Positions 18,434 through 31,900 of a stretch of 64,000 nt of DNA are shown in pieces (position 1 is the stretch's first letter; every line of letters starts with the position of its first letter). The stretch is from positions 69,150,994-69,214,993 of the forward strand of contig OZ035960.1 in NCBI GenBank assembly GCA_964034945.1, in the 5' to 3' direction. Origin of the DNA: Chrysopilus asiliformis. Lineage: Eukaryota > Arthropoda > Insecta > Diptera > Rhagionidae. The notes beneath the pieces were generated by a model. That model was not told the DNA's origin. It searched no databases and was given only the letters and a program-made list of their open reading frames with translations. Position numbers and translations under genes: made by a program.

Positions 18434-21400
18434 CGCCCCCTCTCAGAAATCGATTTCCCATCAAAATTGGAAAAAGGGGCGTGGCCGAGTTAAGCCCCGC
18501 CCCCTCTCAGAAATCGATTTCCCATCAAAATTGGAAAAAGGGGCGTGGCCGAGTTAAGCCCCGCCCCCTCTCAGAAATCGATTTCCCATCAAAATTGGAA
18601 AAAGGGGCGTGGCCGAGTTAAGCCCTGCCCCCTCTCAGAAATCGATTTCCCATCAAAATTGGAAAAAGGGGCGTTGCCGAGTTAAGCCCCGCCCCCTCTC
18701 AGAAATCGATTTCCCATCAAAATTGGAAAAAGGGGCGTGGCCGAGTTAAGCCCCGCCCCCTCTCAGAAATCGATTTCCCCTCAAAATTGGAAAAGGGGGC
18801 GTGGCCGAGTTAAGCCCTGCCCCCTCTCAGAAATCGATTTCCCATCAAAATTGGAAAAAGGGGCGTGGCCGAGTTAAGCCCCGCCCCCTCTAAGAAATCG
18901 ATTTCCCATCAAAATTGGAAAAAGGGGCGTGGCCGAGTTAAGCCCCGCCCCCTCTCAGAAATCGATTTCCCATCAAAATTGGAAAAACGGGCGTGGTCGA
19001 GTTAAGCCCCGCCCCCTCTCAGAAATCGATTTCCCATCAAAATTGGAAAAGGGGCGTGGCCGAGTTAAGCCCCGCCCCCTCTCAGAAATCGATTTCCCAT
19101 CAAAATTGGAAAAAGGGGCGTGGCCGAGTTAAGCCCCGCCCCCTCTCAGAAATCGATTTCCCATCAAAATTGGAAAAGGGGGCGTGGCCGAGTTAAGCCC
19201 CGCCCCCTCTCAGAAATCGATTTCCCATCAAAATTGGAAAAAGGGGCGTGGCCGAGTTAAGCCCCGCCCCCTCTCAGAAATCGATTTCCCATCAAAATTG
19301 GAAAAAGGGGCGTGGCCGAGTTAAGCCCCGCCCCCTCTCAGAAATCGATTTCCCATCAAAATTGGAAAAAGGGCCGTGGCCGAGTTAAGCCCCGCCCCCT
19401 CTCAGAAATCGATTTCCCATCAAAATTGAAAAAAGGGGCGTGGCCCCGCCCCCTCTCAGAAATCGATTTCCCATCAAAATTGGAAAAGGGGCGTGGCCGA
19501 GTTAAGCCCCGCCCCTCTCAGAAATCGATTTCCCATAAAAATTGGAAAAGGGGGCGTGGCCGAGTTAAGCCCCGCCCCCTCTCAGAAATCGATTTCCCAT
19601 CAAAATTGGAAAAAGGGGCGTGGTCGAGTTAAGCCCCGCCCCCTCTCAGAAATCGATTTCCCATCAAAATTGGAAAAGGGGCGTGGCCGAGTTAAGCCCC
19701 GCCCCTCTCAGAAATCGATTTCCCATAAAAATTGGAAAAAGGGGTGTGGCCGAGTTAAGCCCCGCCCCCTCTCAGAAATCGATTTCCCATCAAAATTGGA
19801 AAAAGAGGCGTGGCCGAGTTAAGCCCCGCCCCCTCTCAGAAATCGATTTCCCATCAAAATTGGAAAAAGGGGCGTGGCCGAGTTAAGCCCCGCCCCCTCT
19901 CAGAAATCGATTTCCCATCAAAATTGGAAAAGGGGGCGTGGCCGAGTTAAGCCCTGCCCCCTCTCAGAAATCGATTTCCCATCAAAATTGGAAAAAGGGG
20001 CGTGGCCGAGTTGAGCCCCGCCCCCTCTAAGAAATCGATTTCCCATCAAAATTGGAAAAAGGGGCGTGACCGAGTTAAGCCCCACCCCCTCTCAGAAATC
20101 GATTTCCCATCAAAATTGGAAAAACGGGCGTGGTCGAGTTAAGCCCCGCCCCCTCTCAGAAATCGATTTCCCATCAAAATTGGAAAAGGGGCGTGGCCGA
20201 GTTAAGCCCCGCCCCTCTCAGAAATCGATTTCCCATAAAAATTGGAAAAAGGGGTGTGGCCGAGTTAAGCCCCGCCCCCTCTCAGAAATCGATTTCCCAT
20301 CAAAATTGGAAAAAGAGGCGTGGCCGAGTTAAGCCCCGCCCCCTCTCAGAAATCGATTTCCCATCAAAATTGGAAAAAGGGGCGTTGCCGAGTTAAGCCC
20401 CGCCCCCTCTCAGAAATCGATTTCCCATCAAAATTGGAAACAGGGGCGTGGCCGAGTTAAGCCCCGCCCCCTCTCAGAAATCGATTTCCCATCAAAATTG
20501 GAAAAAGGGGCGTGGCCGAGTTAAGCCCCGCCCCCTCTCAGAAATCGATTTCCCATCAAAATTGGAAAAAGAAGCGTGGCCGAGTTAAGCCCCGCCCCCT
20601 CTCAGAAATCGATTTCCCATCAAAATTGGAAAAAGGGGCGTGGCCGAGTTAAGCCCCGCCCCCTCTCAGAAATAGATTTCCCATCAAAATTGGAAAAGGG
20701 GCGTGATCGAGTTAAGCCCCGCCCCCTCTCAGAAATCGATTTCCCATCAAAATTGGAAAAAGGGGCGTGGCCGAGTTAAGCCCCGCCCCCTCTCAGAAAT
20801 CGATTTCCCATCAAAATTGGAAAAAGAAGCGTGGCCGAGTTAAGCCCCGCCCCCTCTCAGAAATCGATTTCCCATCAAAATTGGAAAAAGGGGCGTGGCC
20901 GAGTTAAGCCCCGCCCCCTCTCAGAAATTGATTTCCCATCAAAATTGGAAAAAGAAGCGTGGCCGAGTTAAGCCCCGCCCCCTCTCAGAAATCGATTTCC
21001 CATCAAAATTGGAAAAAGGGGCGTGGCCGAGTTAAGCCCCGCCCCCTCTCAGAAATCGATTTCCCATCAAAATTGGAAAAAGGGGCGTGGCCGAGTTAAG
21101 CCCCGCCCCCTCTCAGAAATCGATTTCCCATCAAAATTGGAAAAAGGGGCGTGGCCGAGTTAAGCCCCGCCCCTCTCAGAAATCGATTTCCCATCAAAAT
21201 TGGAAAAAGGGGCGTGGCCGAGTTAAGCCCCGCCCCCTATCAGAAATCGATTTCCCATCAAAATTGGAAAAGGGGGCGTGGCCGAGTTAAGCCCCGCCCC
21301 CTCTCAGAAATTAATTTCCCATCAAAATTGAAAAAAGGGGCGTGGCCCCGCCCCCTCTCAGAAATCGATTTCTCATCAAAATTGGAAAAAGGGGCGTGGC

Positions 21401-22918
21401 CGAGTTAAGCCCCGCCCCCTCTCAGAAATTGATTTCCCATCAAAATTGGAAAAGGGGCGTGGCCGAGTTAAGCCCCTCCCCTCTAAGAAATCGATTTCCC
21501 ATCAAAATTGGAAAAAGGGGCGTGACCGAGTTAAGCCCCACCCCCTCTCAGAAATCGATTTCCCATCAAAATTGGAAAAACGGGCGTGGTCGAGTTAAGC
21601 CCCGCCCCCTCTCAGAAATCGATTTCCCATCAAAATTGGAAAAGGGACGTGGCCGAGTTAAGCCCCGCCCCTCTCAGAAATCGATTTCCCATAAAAATTG
21701 GAAAAAGGGGTGTGGCCGAGTTAAGCCCCGCCCCCTCTCAGAAATCGATTTCCCATCAAAATTGGAAAAAGAGGCGTGGCCGAGTTAAGCCCCGCCCCCT
21801 CTCAGAAATCGATTTCCCATCAAAATTGGAAAAAGGGGCTTTGCCGAGTTAAGCCCCGCCCCCTCTCAGAAATCGATTTCCCATCAAAATTGGAAACAGG
21901 GGCGTGGCCGAGTTAAGCCCCGCCCCCTCTCAGAAATCGATTTCCCATCAAAATTGGAAAAAGGGGCGTGGCCGAGTTAAGCCCCGCCCCCTCTCAGAAA
22001 TCGATTTCCCATCAAAATTGGAATAAGGGGCGTGGCCGAGTTAAGCCACGCCCCCTCTCAGAAATAGATTTCCCATCAAAATTGGAAAAGGGGCGTGATC
22101 GAGTTAAGCCCCGCCCCCTCTCAGAAATCGATTTCCCATCAAAATTGGAAAAAGGGGCGTGGCCGAGTTAAGCCCCGCCCCCTCTCAGAAATCGATTTCC
22201 CATCAAAATTGGAAAAAGAAGCGTGGCCGAGTTAAGCCCCGCCCCCTCTCAGAAATCGATTTCCCATCAAAATTGGAAAAAGAAGCGTGGCCGAGTTAAG
22301 CCCCGCCCCCTCTCAGAAATCGATTTCCCATCAAAATTGGAAAAAGGGGCGTGGCCGAGTTAAGCCCCGCCCCCTCTCAGAAATTGATTTCCCATCAAAA
22401 TTGGAAAAGGGGGCGTGGCCGAGTTAAGCCCCGCCCCCTCTCAGAAATCGATTTCCCATCAAAATTGGAAAAAGGGGCGTGGTCGAGTTAAGCCCCGCCC
22501 CCTCTCAGAAATCGATTTCCCATCAAAATTGGAAAAGGGGCGTGGCCGAGTTAAGCCCCGCCCCTCTCAGAAATCGATTTCCCATAAAAATTAGAAAAAG
22601 GGGTGTGGCCGAGTTAAGCCCCGCCCCCTCTCAGAAATCGATTTCCCATCAAAATTGGAAAAAGAGGCGTGGCCGAGTTAAGCCCCGCCCCCTCTCAGAA
22701 ATCGATTTCCCATAAAAATTGGAAAAAGGGGTGTGGCCGAGTTAAGCCCCGCCCCCTCTCAGAAATCGATTTCCCATCAAAATTGGAAAAAGAGGCGTGG
22801 CCGAGTTAAGCCCCGCCCCCTCTCAGAAATCGATTTCCCATCAAAATTGGAAAAAGGGGCGTGGCCGAGTTAAGCCCCGCCCCCTCTCAGAAATCGATTT
22901 CCCATCAAAATTGGAAAA
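18430..22918. repeat. 64-bp satellite array, copy 1 continuing right of the retrotransposon
   Basis: Continues the same monomers in register after the insertion. It aligns with 31595-35509, with an offset that shrinks from 13,165 near 18.4 kb to 12,591 near 22.5 kb; several of the shifts are about one or three monomers, as expected for gain or loss of whole repeats. Diagnostic variants shared in order include GCGTTGCCGAG, CCCTGCCCC, CTCTAAGAAAT, AAACGGGCGTGGTCGAG, CATAAAAATTGG and GAATAAGGGG. No other sequence is present. Confidence 0.95.
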
Positions 22919-25900
22919 AGGGGCGTGGCCGACTTAAGCCCCGCCCCCTCTCAGAAATCGATTTCCCATCAAAATTGGAAAATAGGGCGTGACCGAGTTA
23001 AGTCCCGCCCCCTCTCAGAAATCGATTTCCCATCAAAATTGGAAAAAGGAGCGTGGCCGAGTTAAGCCCCGCCCCCTCAGAAATCGATTTCCCATCAAAA
23101 TTGGAAAAAGGGGCGTGGTCGACTTAAGCCCCGCCCCCTCTCAGAAATCGATTTCCCATCAAAATTGGAAAATAGGGCGTGACCGAGTTAAGTCCCGCCC
23201 CCTCTCAGAAATCGATTTCCCATCAAAATTGGAAAAAGGGGCGTGGTCGACTTAAGCCCCGCCCCCTCTCAGAAATCGATTTCCCATCAAAATCGGAAAA
23301 AGGGGCGTGGCCGAGTTAAGCCCCGCCCCCTCTCAGAAATCGATTTCCCATCAAAATTGGAAAAAGGAGCGTGGCCGAGTTAAGCCGCGCCCCCTCAGAA
23401 ATCGATTTCCCATCAAAATTGGAAAAAGGGGCGTGGTCGACTTAAGCCCCGCCCCCTCTCAGAAATCGATTTCCCATCAAAATTGGAAAATAGGGCGTGA
23501 CCGAGTTAAGTCCCGCCCCCTCTCAGAAATCGATTTCCCATCAAAATTGGAAAATAGGGCGTGACCGAGTTAAGTCCCGCCCCCTCTCAGAAATCGATTT
23601 CCCATCAAAATCGGAAAAAGGGGCGTGGCCGAGTTAAGCCCCGCCCCCTCTCAGAAATCGATTTCCCATCAAAATTGGAAAAAGGAGCGTGGCCGACTTA
23701 AGCCCCGCCCTCTCTCAGAAATCGATTTCCCATCAAAATCGGAAAAAGGGGCGTGGCCGAGTTAATCCCCGCCCCCTCTCAGAAATCGATTTCCCATCAA
23801 AATTGGAAAAAGGAGCGTGGCCGAGTTAAGCCCCGCCCCCTCAGAAATCGATTTCCCATCAAAATTGGAAAAAGGGGCGTGGTCGACTTAAGCCCCGCCC
23901 CCTCTCAGAAATCGATTTCCCATCAAAATTGGAAAAAGGGGCGTGGCCGACTTAAGCCCCGCCCCCTCTCAGAAATCGATTTCCCATCAAAATTGGAAAA
24001 TAGGGCGTGACCGAGTTAAGTCCCGCCCCCTCTCAGAAATCGATTTCCCATCAAAATTGGAAAAAGGGGCGTGGTCGACTTAAGCCCCGCCCCCTCTCAG
24101 AAATCGATTTCCCATCAAAATTGGAAAAAGGGGCGTGGTCGACTTAAGCCCCGCCCCCTCTCAGAAATCGATTTCCCATCAAAATTGGAAAATAGGGCGT
24201 GACCGAGTTAAGTCCCGCCCCCTCTCAGAAATCGATTTCCCATCAAAATTGGAAAAAGGGGCGTGGCCGAGTTAAGCCCCGCCCTCTCTCAGAAATCGAT
24301 TTCCCATCAAAATCGGAAAAAGGGGCGTGGCCGAGTTAAGCCCCGCCCCCTCTCAGAAATCGATTTCCCATCAAAATTGGAAAAAGGAGCGTGGCCGAGT
24401 TAAGCCCCGCCCCCTCTCAGAAATCGATTTCCCATCAAAATTGGAAAAAGGGGCGTGGCCGAGTTAAGCCCCGCCCTCTCTCAGAAATCGATTTCCCATC
24501 AAAATCGGAAAAAGGGGTGTGGCCGAGTTAAGCCCCGCCCCCTCTCAGAAATCGATTTCCCATCAAAATTGGAAAAAGGAGCGTGGCCGATTTAAGCCCC
24601 GCCCCCTCTCAGAAATCGATTTCCCATCAAAATTGGAAAAAGGGGCGTGGCCGAGTTAAGCCCCGCCCTCTCTCAGAAATCGATTTCCCATCAAAATCGG
24701 AAAAAGGGGCGTGGCCGAGTTAGGCCCCGCCCCCTCTCAGAAATCGATTTCCCATCAAAATTGGAAAAAGGAGCGTGGCCGAGTTAAGCCCCGCCCCCTC
24801 AGAAATCGATTTCCCATCAAAATTGGAAAAAGGGGCGTGGTCGACTTAAGCCCCGCCCCCTCTCAGAAATCGATTTCCCATCAAAATTGGAAAAAGGGGC
24901 GTGGCCGACTTAAGCCCCGCCCCCTCTCAGAAATCGATTTCCCATCAAAATTGGAAAAAGGGGCGTGGCCGAGTTAAGCCCCGCCCCCTCTCAGAAATCG
25001 ATTTCCCATCAAAATTGGAAAAAGGGGCGTGGTCGACTTAAGCCCCGCCCCCTCTCAGAAATCGATTTCCCATCAAAATTGGAAAAAGGGGCGTGGCCGA
25101 GTTAAGCCCCGCCCTCTCTCAGAAATCGATTTCCCATCAAAATCGGAAAAAGGGGTGTGGCCGAGTTAAGCCCCGCCCCCTCTCAGAAATCGATTTCCCA
25201 TCAAAATTGGAAAAAGGGGCGTGGTCGACTTAAGCCCCGCCCCCTCTCAGAAATCGATTTCCCATCAAAATTGGAAAATAGGGCGTGACCGAGTTAAGTC
25301 CCGCCCCCTCTCAGAAATCGATTTCCCATCAAAATTGGAAAAAGGGGCGTGGCCGAGTTAAGCCCCGCCCCCTCTCAGAAATCGATTTCCCATCAAAATT
25401 GGAAAAAGGGGCGTGGCCGAGTTAAGCCCCGCCCCCTCTCAGTAATCGATTTCCCATCAAAATTGGAAAAAGGGGCGTGGTCGACTTAAGTCCCGCCCCC
25501 TCTCAGAAATCGATTTCCCATCAAAATTGGAAACAGGGGCGTGGCCGAGTTAAGCCCCGCCCCCTCTCAGAAATCGATTTCCCATCAAAATTGGAAAAAG
25601 GGGCGTGGCCGAGTTAAGCCCCGCCCCCTCTCAGAAATCGATTTCCCATCAAAATTGGAAAAAGGGGCGTGGTCGACTTAAGCCCCGCCCCCTCTCAGAA
25701 ATCGATTTCCCATCAAAATCGGAAAAAGGGGCGTGGCCGAGTTAAGCCCCGCCCCCTCTCAGAAATCGATTTCCCATCAAAATTGGAAAAAGGGGCATGG
25801 TCGACTTAAGCCCCGCCCCCTCTCAGAAATCGATTTCCCATCAAAATTGGAAAAAGGGGCGTGGCCGACTTAAGCCCCGCCCCCTCTCAGAAATCGATTT

Positions 25901-28900
25901 CCCATCAAAATTGGAAAAAGGGGCGTGGCCGAGTTAAGCCCCGCCCTCTCTCAGAAATCGATTTCCCATCAAAATCGGAAAAAGGGGCGTGGCCGAGTTA
26001 AGCCCCGCCCCCTCTCAGAAATCGATTTCCCATCAAAATTGGAAAAAGGGGCGTGGCCGAGTTAAGTCCCGCCCCCTCTCAGAAATCGATTTCCCATCAA
26101 AATTGGAAAAAGGGGCGTGGTCGACTTAAGCCCCGCCCCCTCTCAGAAATCGATTTCCCATCAAAATTGGAAAAAGGGGCGTGGCCGACTTAAGCCCCGC
26201 CCCCTCTCAGAAATCGATTTCCCATCAAAATTGGAAAATAGGGCGTGACCGAGTTAAGTCCCGCCCCCTCTCAGAAATCGATTTCCCATCAAAATTGGAA
26301 AAAGGGGCGTGGCCGAGTTAAGCCCCGCCCTCTCTCAGAAATCGATTTCCCATCAAAATCGGAAAAAGGGGCGTGGCCGAGTTAAGCCCCGCCCTCTCTC
26401 AGAAATCGATTTCCCATCAAAATCGGAAAAAGGGGCGTGGCCGAGTTAAGCCCCGCCCCCTCTCAGAAATCGATTTCCCATCAAAATTGGAAAAAGGAGC
26501 GTGGCCGAGTTAAGCCCCGCCCCCTCTCAGAAATCGATTTCCCATCAAAATTGGAAAAAGGGGCGTGGCCGACTTAAGCCCCGCCCCCTCTCAGAAATCG
26601 ATTTCCCATCAAAATTGGAAAATAGGGCGTGACCGAGTTAAGCCCCGCCCCCTCTCAGAAATCGATTTCCCATCAAAATTGGAAAAAGGGGCGTGGCCGA
26701 CTTAAGCCCCGCCCCCTCTCAGAAATCGATTTCCCATCAAAATTGGAAAATAGGGCGTGACCGAGTTAAGTCCCGCCCCCTCTCAGAAATCGATTTCCCA
26801 TCAAAATTGGAAAAAGGGGCGTGGCCGAGTTAAGCCCCGCCCTCTCTCAGAAATCGATTTCCCATCAAAATCGGAAAAAGGGGCGTGGCCGAGTTAAGCC
26901 CCGCCCCCTCTCAGAAATCGATTTCCCATCAAAATTGGAAAAAGGGGCGTGGCCGAGTTAAGCCCCGCCCCTTTCAGAAATCGATTTCCCATCAAAATTG
27001 GAAAAAGGGGCGTGGCCGAGTTAAGCCCCGCCCCCTCTCAGAAATCGATTTCCATCAAAATTGGAAAAAGGGGCGTGGCCGAGTTAAGCCCCGCCCCCTC
27101 TCAGAAATCGATTTCCCATCAAAATTGGAAAAAGGGGCGTGGCCGAGTTAAGCCCCGCCCCCTCTCAGAAATCGATTTCCCATCAAAATTGGAAAAAGGG
27201 GCGTGGCCGAGTTAAGCCCCGCCCCCTCTCAGAAATCGATTTCCCATCAAAATTGGAAAAAGGGGCGTGGCCGAGTTAAGCCCCGCCCCCTCTCAGAAAT
27301 CGATTTCCCATCAAAATTGGAAAAAGGGGCGTGGCCGAGTTAAGCCCCGCCCCTGATTTCCCATCAAAATTGGAAAAAGGGGCGTGGCCGAGTTAAGCCC
27401 CGCCCCCTCTCAGAAATCGATTTCCCATCAAAATTGGAAAAAGGGGTGTGGCCGAGTTAAGCCCCGCCCCCTCTCAGAAATCGATTTCCGATCAAAATTG
27501 GAAAAAGGGGCGTGGTCGAGTTAAGCCCCGCCCCCTCTCAGAAATCGATTGCCCATCAAAATTGGAAAAAGGAGCGTGGCCGAGTTAAGCTCCGCCCCCT
27601 CTCAGAAATCGATTTCCGATCAAAATTGGAAAAGGGGGCGTGGCCGAGTTAAGCCCCGCCCCCTCTCAGAAATCGATTTCCCATCAAAATTGGAAAAAGG
27701 GGCGTGGCCGAGTTAAGCTCCGCCCCCTCTCAGAAATCGATTTCCCATCAAAATTGGAAAAGGGGGCGTGGCCGAGTTAAGCCCCGCCCCTCTCAGAAAT
27801 CGATTTCCCATCAAAATTGGAAAAAGGGGTGTGGCCGAGTTAAGCCCCGCCCCCTCTCAGAAATCGATTTCCCATCAAAATTGGAAAAAGGGGCGTGGCC
27901 GAGTTAAGCCCCGCCCCCTCTCAGAAATCGATTTCCCATCAAAATTGGAAAAGGGGGCGTGGCCGAGTTAAGCCCCGCCCCCTCTCAGAAATCGATTTCC
28001 CATCAAAATTGGAAAAAGGGGCGTGGCCGAGTTAAGCCCCGCCCCCTCTCAGAAATCGATTTCCCATCAAAATTGGAAAAAGGGGCGTGGCCGAGTTAAG
28101 CCCCGCCCCTGATTTCCCATCAAAATTGGAAAAAGGGGCGTGGCCGAGTTAAGCCCCGCCCCCTCTCAGAAATCGATTTCCCATCAAAATTGGAAAAAGG
28201 GGTGTGGCCGAGTTAAGCCCCGCCCTCTCTCAGAAATCGATTTCCCATCAAAATTGGAAAAAGAGGCGTGGCCGAGTTAAGCCCCGCCCCCTCTCAGAAA
28301 TCGATTTCCCATCAAAATTGGAAAAAGGGGCGTTGCCGAGTTAAGCCCCGCCCCCTCTCAGAAATCGATTTCCGATCAAAATTGGAAAAAGGGGCGTGGT
28401 CGAGTTAAGCCCCGCCCCCTCTCAGAAATCGATTGCCCATCAAAATTGGAAAAAGGAGCGTGGCCGAGTTAAGCTCCGCCCCCTCTCAGAAATCGATTTC
28501 CCATCAAAATTGGAAAAGGGGGCGTGGCCGAGTTAAGCCCCGCCCCCTCTCAGAAATCGATTTCCCATCAAAATTGGAAAAAGGGGTGTGGCCGAGTTAA
28601 GCCCCGCCCCCTCTCAGAAATCGATTTCCCATCAAAATTGGAAAAAGGGGCGTGGCCGAGTTAAGCCCCGCCCCCTCTCAGAAATCGATTTCCCATCAAA
28701 ATTGAAAAAGGGGGCGTGGCCGAGTTAAGCCCCGCCCCCTCTCAGAAATCGATTTCCCATCAAAATTGGAAAAAGGGGCGTGGCCGAGTTAAGCCCCGCC
28801 CCCTCTCAGAAATCGATTTCCCATCAAAATTGGAAAAAGGGGCGTGGTCGAGTTAAGCCCCGCCCCCTCTCAGAAATCGATTTCCCATCAAAATTGGAAA

Positions 28901-31900
28901 AAGGGGCGTGGCCGAGTTAAGCCCCGCCCCCTCTCAGAAATCGATTTCCCATCAAAATTGGAAAAAGGGGCGTTGCCGAGTTAAGCCCCGCCCCTTCTCA
29001 GAAATCGATTTCCCATCAAAATTGAAAAAAGGGGCGTGGCCGAGTTAAGCCCCGCCCCCTCTCAGAAATCGATTTCCCATCAAAATTGGAAAAGGGGCGT
29101 GGCCGAGTTAAGCCCCGCCCCCTCTCAGAAATCGATTTCCCATCAAAATTGGAAAAAGGGGCGTTGCCGAGTTAAGCCCCGCCCCCTCTTAGAAATCGAT
29201 TTCCCATCAAAATTGGAAAAAGGGGCGTTGCCGAGTTAAGCCCCGCCCCCTCTCAGAAATCGATTTCCCATCAAAATTGGAAAAAGGGGCGTGGCCGAGT
29301 TAAGCCCCGCCCCCTCTCAGAAATCGATTTCCCATCAAAATTGGAAAAAGGGGCGTGGCCGAGTTAAGCCCCGCCCCCTCTCAGAAATCGATTTCCCATC
29401 AAAATTGGAAAAAGGGGCGTGGTCGAGTTAAGCCCCGCCCCCTCTCAGAAATCGATTTCCAATCAAAATTGGAAAAAGGGGCGTGGCCGAGTAAAGCCCC
29501 GCCCCCTCTCAGAAATCGATTTCCCATCAAAATTGGAAAAGGGGGCGTGGCCGAGTTAAGCCCTGCCCCCTCTCAGAAATCGATTTCCCATCAAAATTGG
29601 AAAAAGAGGCGTGGCCGAGTTAAGCCCCGCCCCCTCTCAGAAATCGATTTCCCATCAAAATTGGAAAAAGGGGCGTTGCCGAGTTAAGCCCCGCCCCCTC
29701 TTAGAAATCGATTTCCCATCAAAATTGGAAAAAGGGGCGTTGCCGAGTTAAGCCCCGCCCCCTCTCAGAAATCGATTTCCCATCAAAATTGGAAAAAAGG
29801 GCGTGGCCGAGTTAAGCCCCGCACCCTCTCAAAAATCGATTTCCCATCAAAATTGGAAAAGGGGGCGTGGCCGAGTTAAGCCCTGCCCCCTCTCAGAAAT
29901 CGATTTCCCATCAAAATTGGAAAAAGGGGCGTGGCCGAGTTAAGCCCCGCCCCCTCTCAGAAATCGATTTCCCATCAAAATTGGAAAAAGGGGCGTGGCC
30001 GAGTTAAGCCCCGCCCCCTCTCAGAAATCGATTTCCCATCAAAATCGGAAAAAGGGCCGTGGCCGAGTTAAGCCCCGCCCCCTCTCAGAAATCGATTTCC
30101 CATCAAAATTGGAAAAAGGGGCGTGGCCGAGTTAAGCCCCGCCCCCTCTCAGAAATCGATTTCCCATCAAAATTGGAAAAAGGGGCGTGGCCGAGTTAAG
30201 CCCCGCCCCCTCTCAGAAATCGATTTCCCATCAAAATTGGAAAAAGGGGCGTGGCCGAGTTAAGCCCCGCCCCCTCTCAGAAATCGATTTCCCATCAAAA
30301 TTGGAAAAAGGGGCGTGGCCGAGTTAAGCCCCGCCCCCTCTCAGAAATCGATTTCCCATCAAAATTGGAAAAAGGGGCGTGGCCGAGTTAAGCCCCGCCC
30401 CCTCTCAGAAATCGATTTCCCATCAAAATTGGAAAAAGGGGTGTGGCCGAGTTAAGCCCCGCCCCCTCTCAGAAATCGATTTCCCATCAAAATTGGAAAA
30501 AGGGGCGTGGCCGAGTTAAGCCCCGCCCCCTCTCAGAAATCGATTTCCCATCAAAATTGGAAAAGGGGGCGTGGCCGAGTTAAGCCCCGCCCCCTCTCAG
30601 AAATCGATTTCCCATCAAAATTGGAAAAAGGGGCGTGGCCGAGTTAAGCCCCGCCCCCTCTCAAAAATCGATTTCCCATCAAAATTGGAAAAAGGGGCGT
30701 GGCCGAGTTAAGCCCCGCCCCTCTCAGAAATCGATTTCCCATCAAAATTGGAAAAAGGGGCGTGGCCGAGTTAAGCCCCGCCCCCTCTCAGAAATCGATT
30801 TCCCAACAAAATTGAAAAAAGGGGCGTGGCCCCGCCCCCTCTCAGAAATCGATTTCCCATCAAAATTGGAAAAGGGGCGTGGCCGAGTTAAGCCCCGCCC
30901 CTCTCAGAAATCGATTTCCCATAAAAATTGGAAAAAGGGGCGTGGCCGAGTTAAGCCCCGCCCCCTCTCAGAAATCGATTTCCCATCAAAATTGGAAAAA
31001 GGGGCGTGGCCGAGTTAAGCCCCGCCCCCTCTCAGAAATCGATTTCCCATCAAAATTGGAAAAAGGGGCGTTGCCGAGTTAAGCCCCGCCCCCTCTCAGA
31101 AATCGATTTCCCATCAAAATTGGAAAAAGGGGCGTGGTCGAGTTAAGCCCCGCCCCCTCTCAGAAATCGATTTCCCATCAAAATTGGAAAAAGGGGCGTG
31201 GCCGAGTTAAGCCCCGCCCCCTCTCAGAAATCGATTTCCCATCAAAATTGGAAAAGGGGGCGTGGCCGAGTTAAGCCCTGTCCCCTCTCAGAAATCGATT
31301 TCCCATCAAAATTGGAAAAAGAGGCGTGGCCGAGTTAAGCCCCGCCCCCTCTCAGAAATCGATTTCCCATCAAAATTGGAAAAAGGGGCGTTGCCGAGTT
31401 AAGCCCCGCCCCCTCTCAGAAATCGATTTCCCATCAAAATTGGAAAAAGGGGCATGGCCGAGTTAAGCCCCGCCCCCTCTCAGAAATCGATTTCCCATCA
31501 AAATTGGAAAAGGGGGCGTGGCCGAGTTAAGCCCTGCCCCCTCTCAGAAATCGATTTCCCATCAAAATTGGAAAAAGGGGCGTGGCCGAGTTAAGCCCCG
31601 CCCCCTCTCAGAAATCGATTTCCCATCAAAATTGGAAAAAGGGGCGTGGCCGAGTTAAGCCCCGCCCCTTCTCAGAAATCGATTTCCCATCAAAATTGGA
31701 AAAAGGGGCGTGGCCGAGTTAAGCCCCGCCCCCTCTCAGAAATCGATTTCCCATCAAAATTGGAAAAAGGGGCGTGGCCGAGTTAAGCCCCGCCCCCTCT
31801 CAGAAATCGATTTCCCATCAAAATTGGAAAAAGGGGCGTTGCCGAGTTAAGCCCCGCCCCCTCTCAGAAATCGATTTCCCATCAAAATTGGAAAAAGGGG

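Noticed and set aside
18337..18621. 94-codon frame running from the 3' LTR into the satellite
   Set aside because: A chance fusion across the insertion junction.
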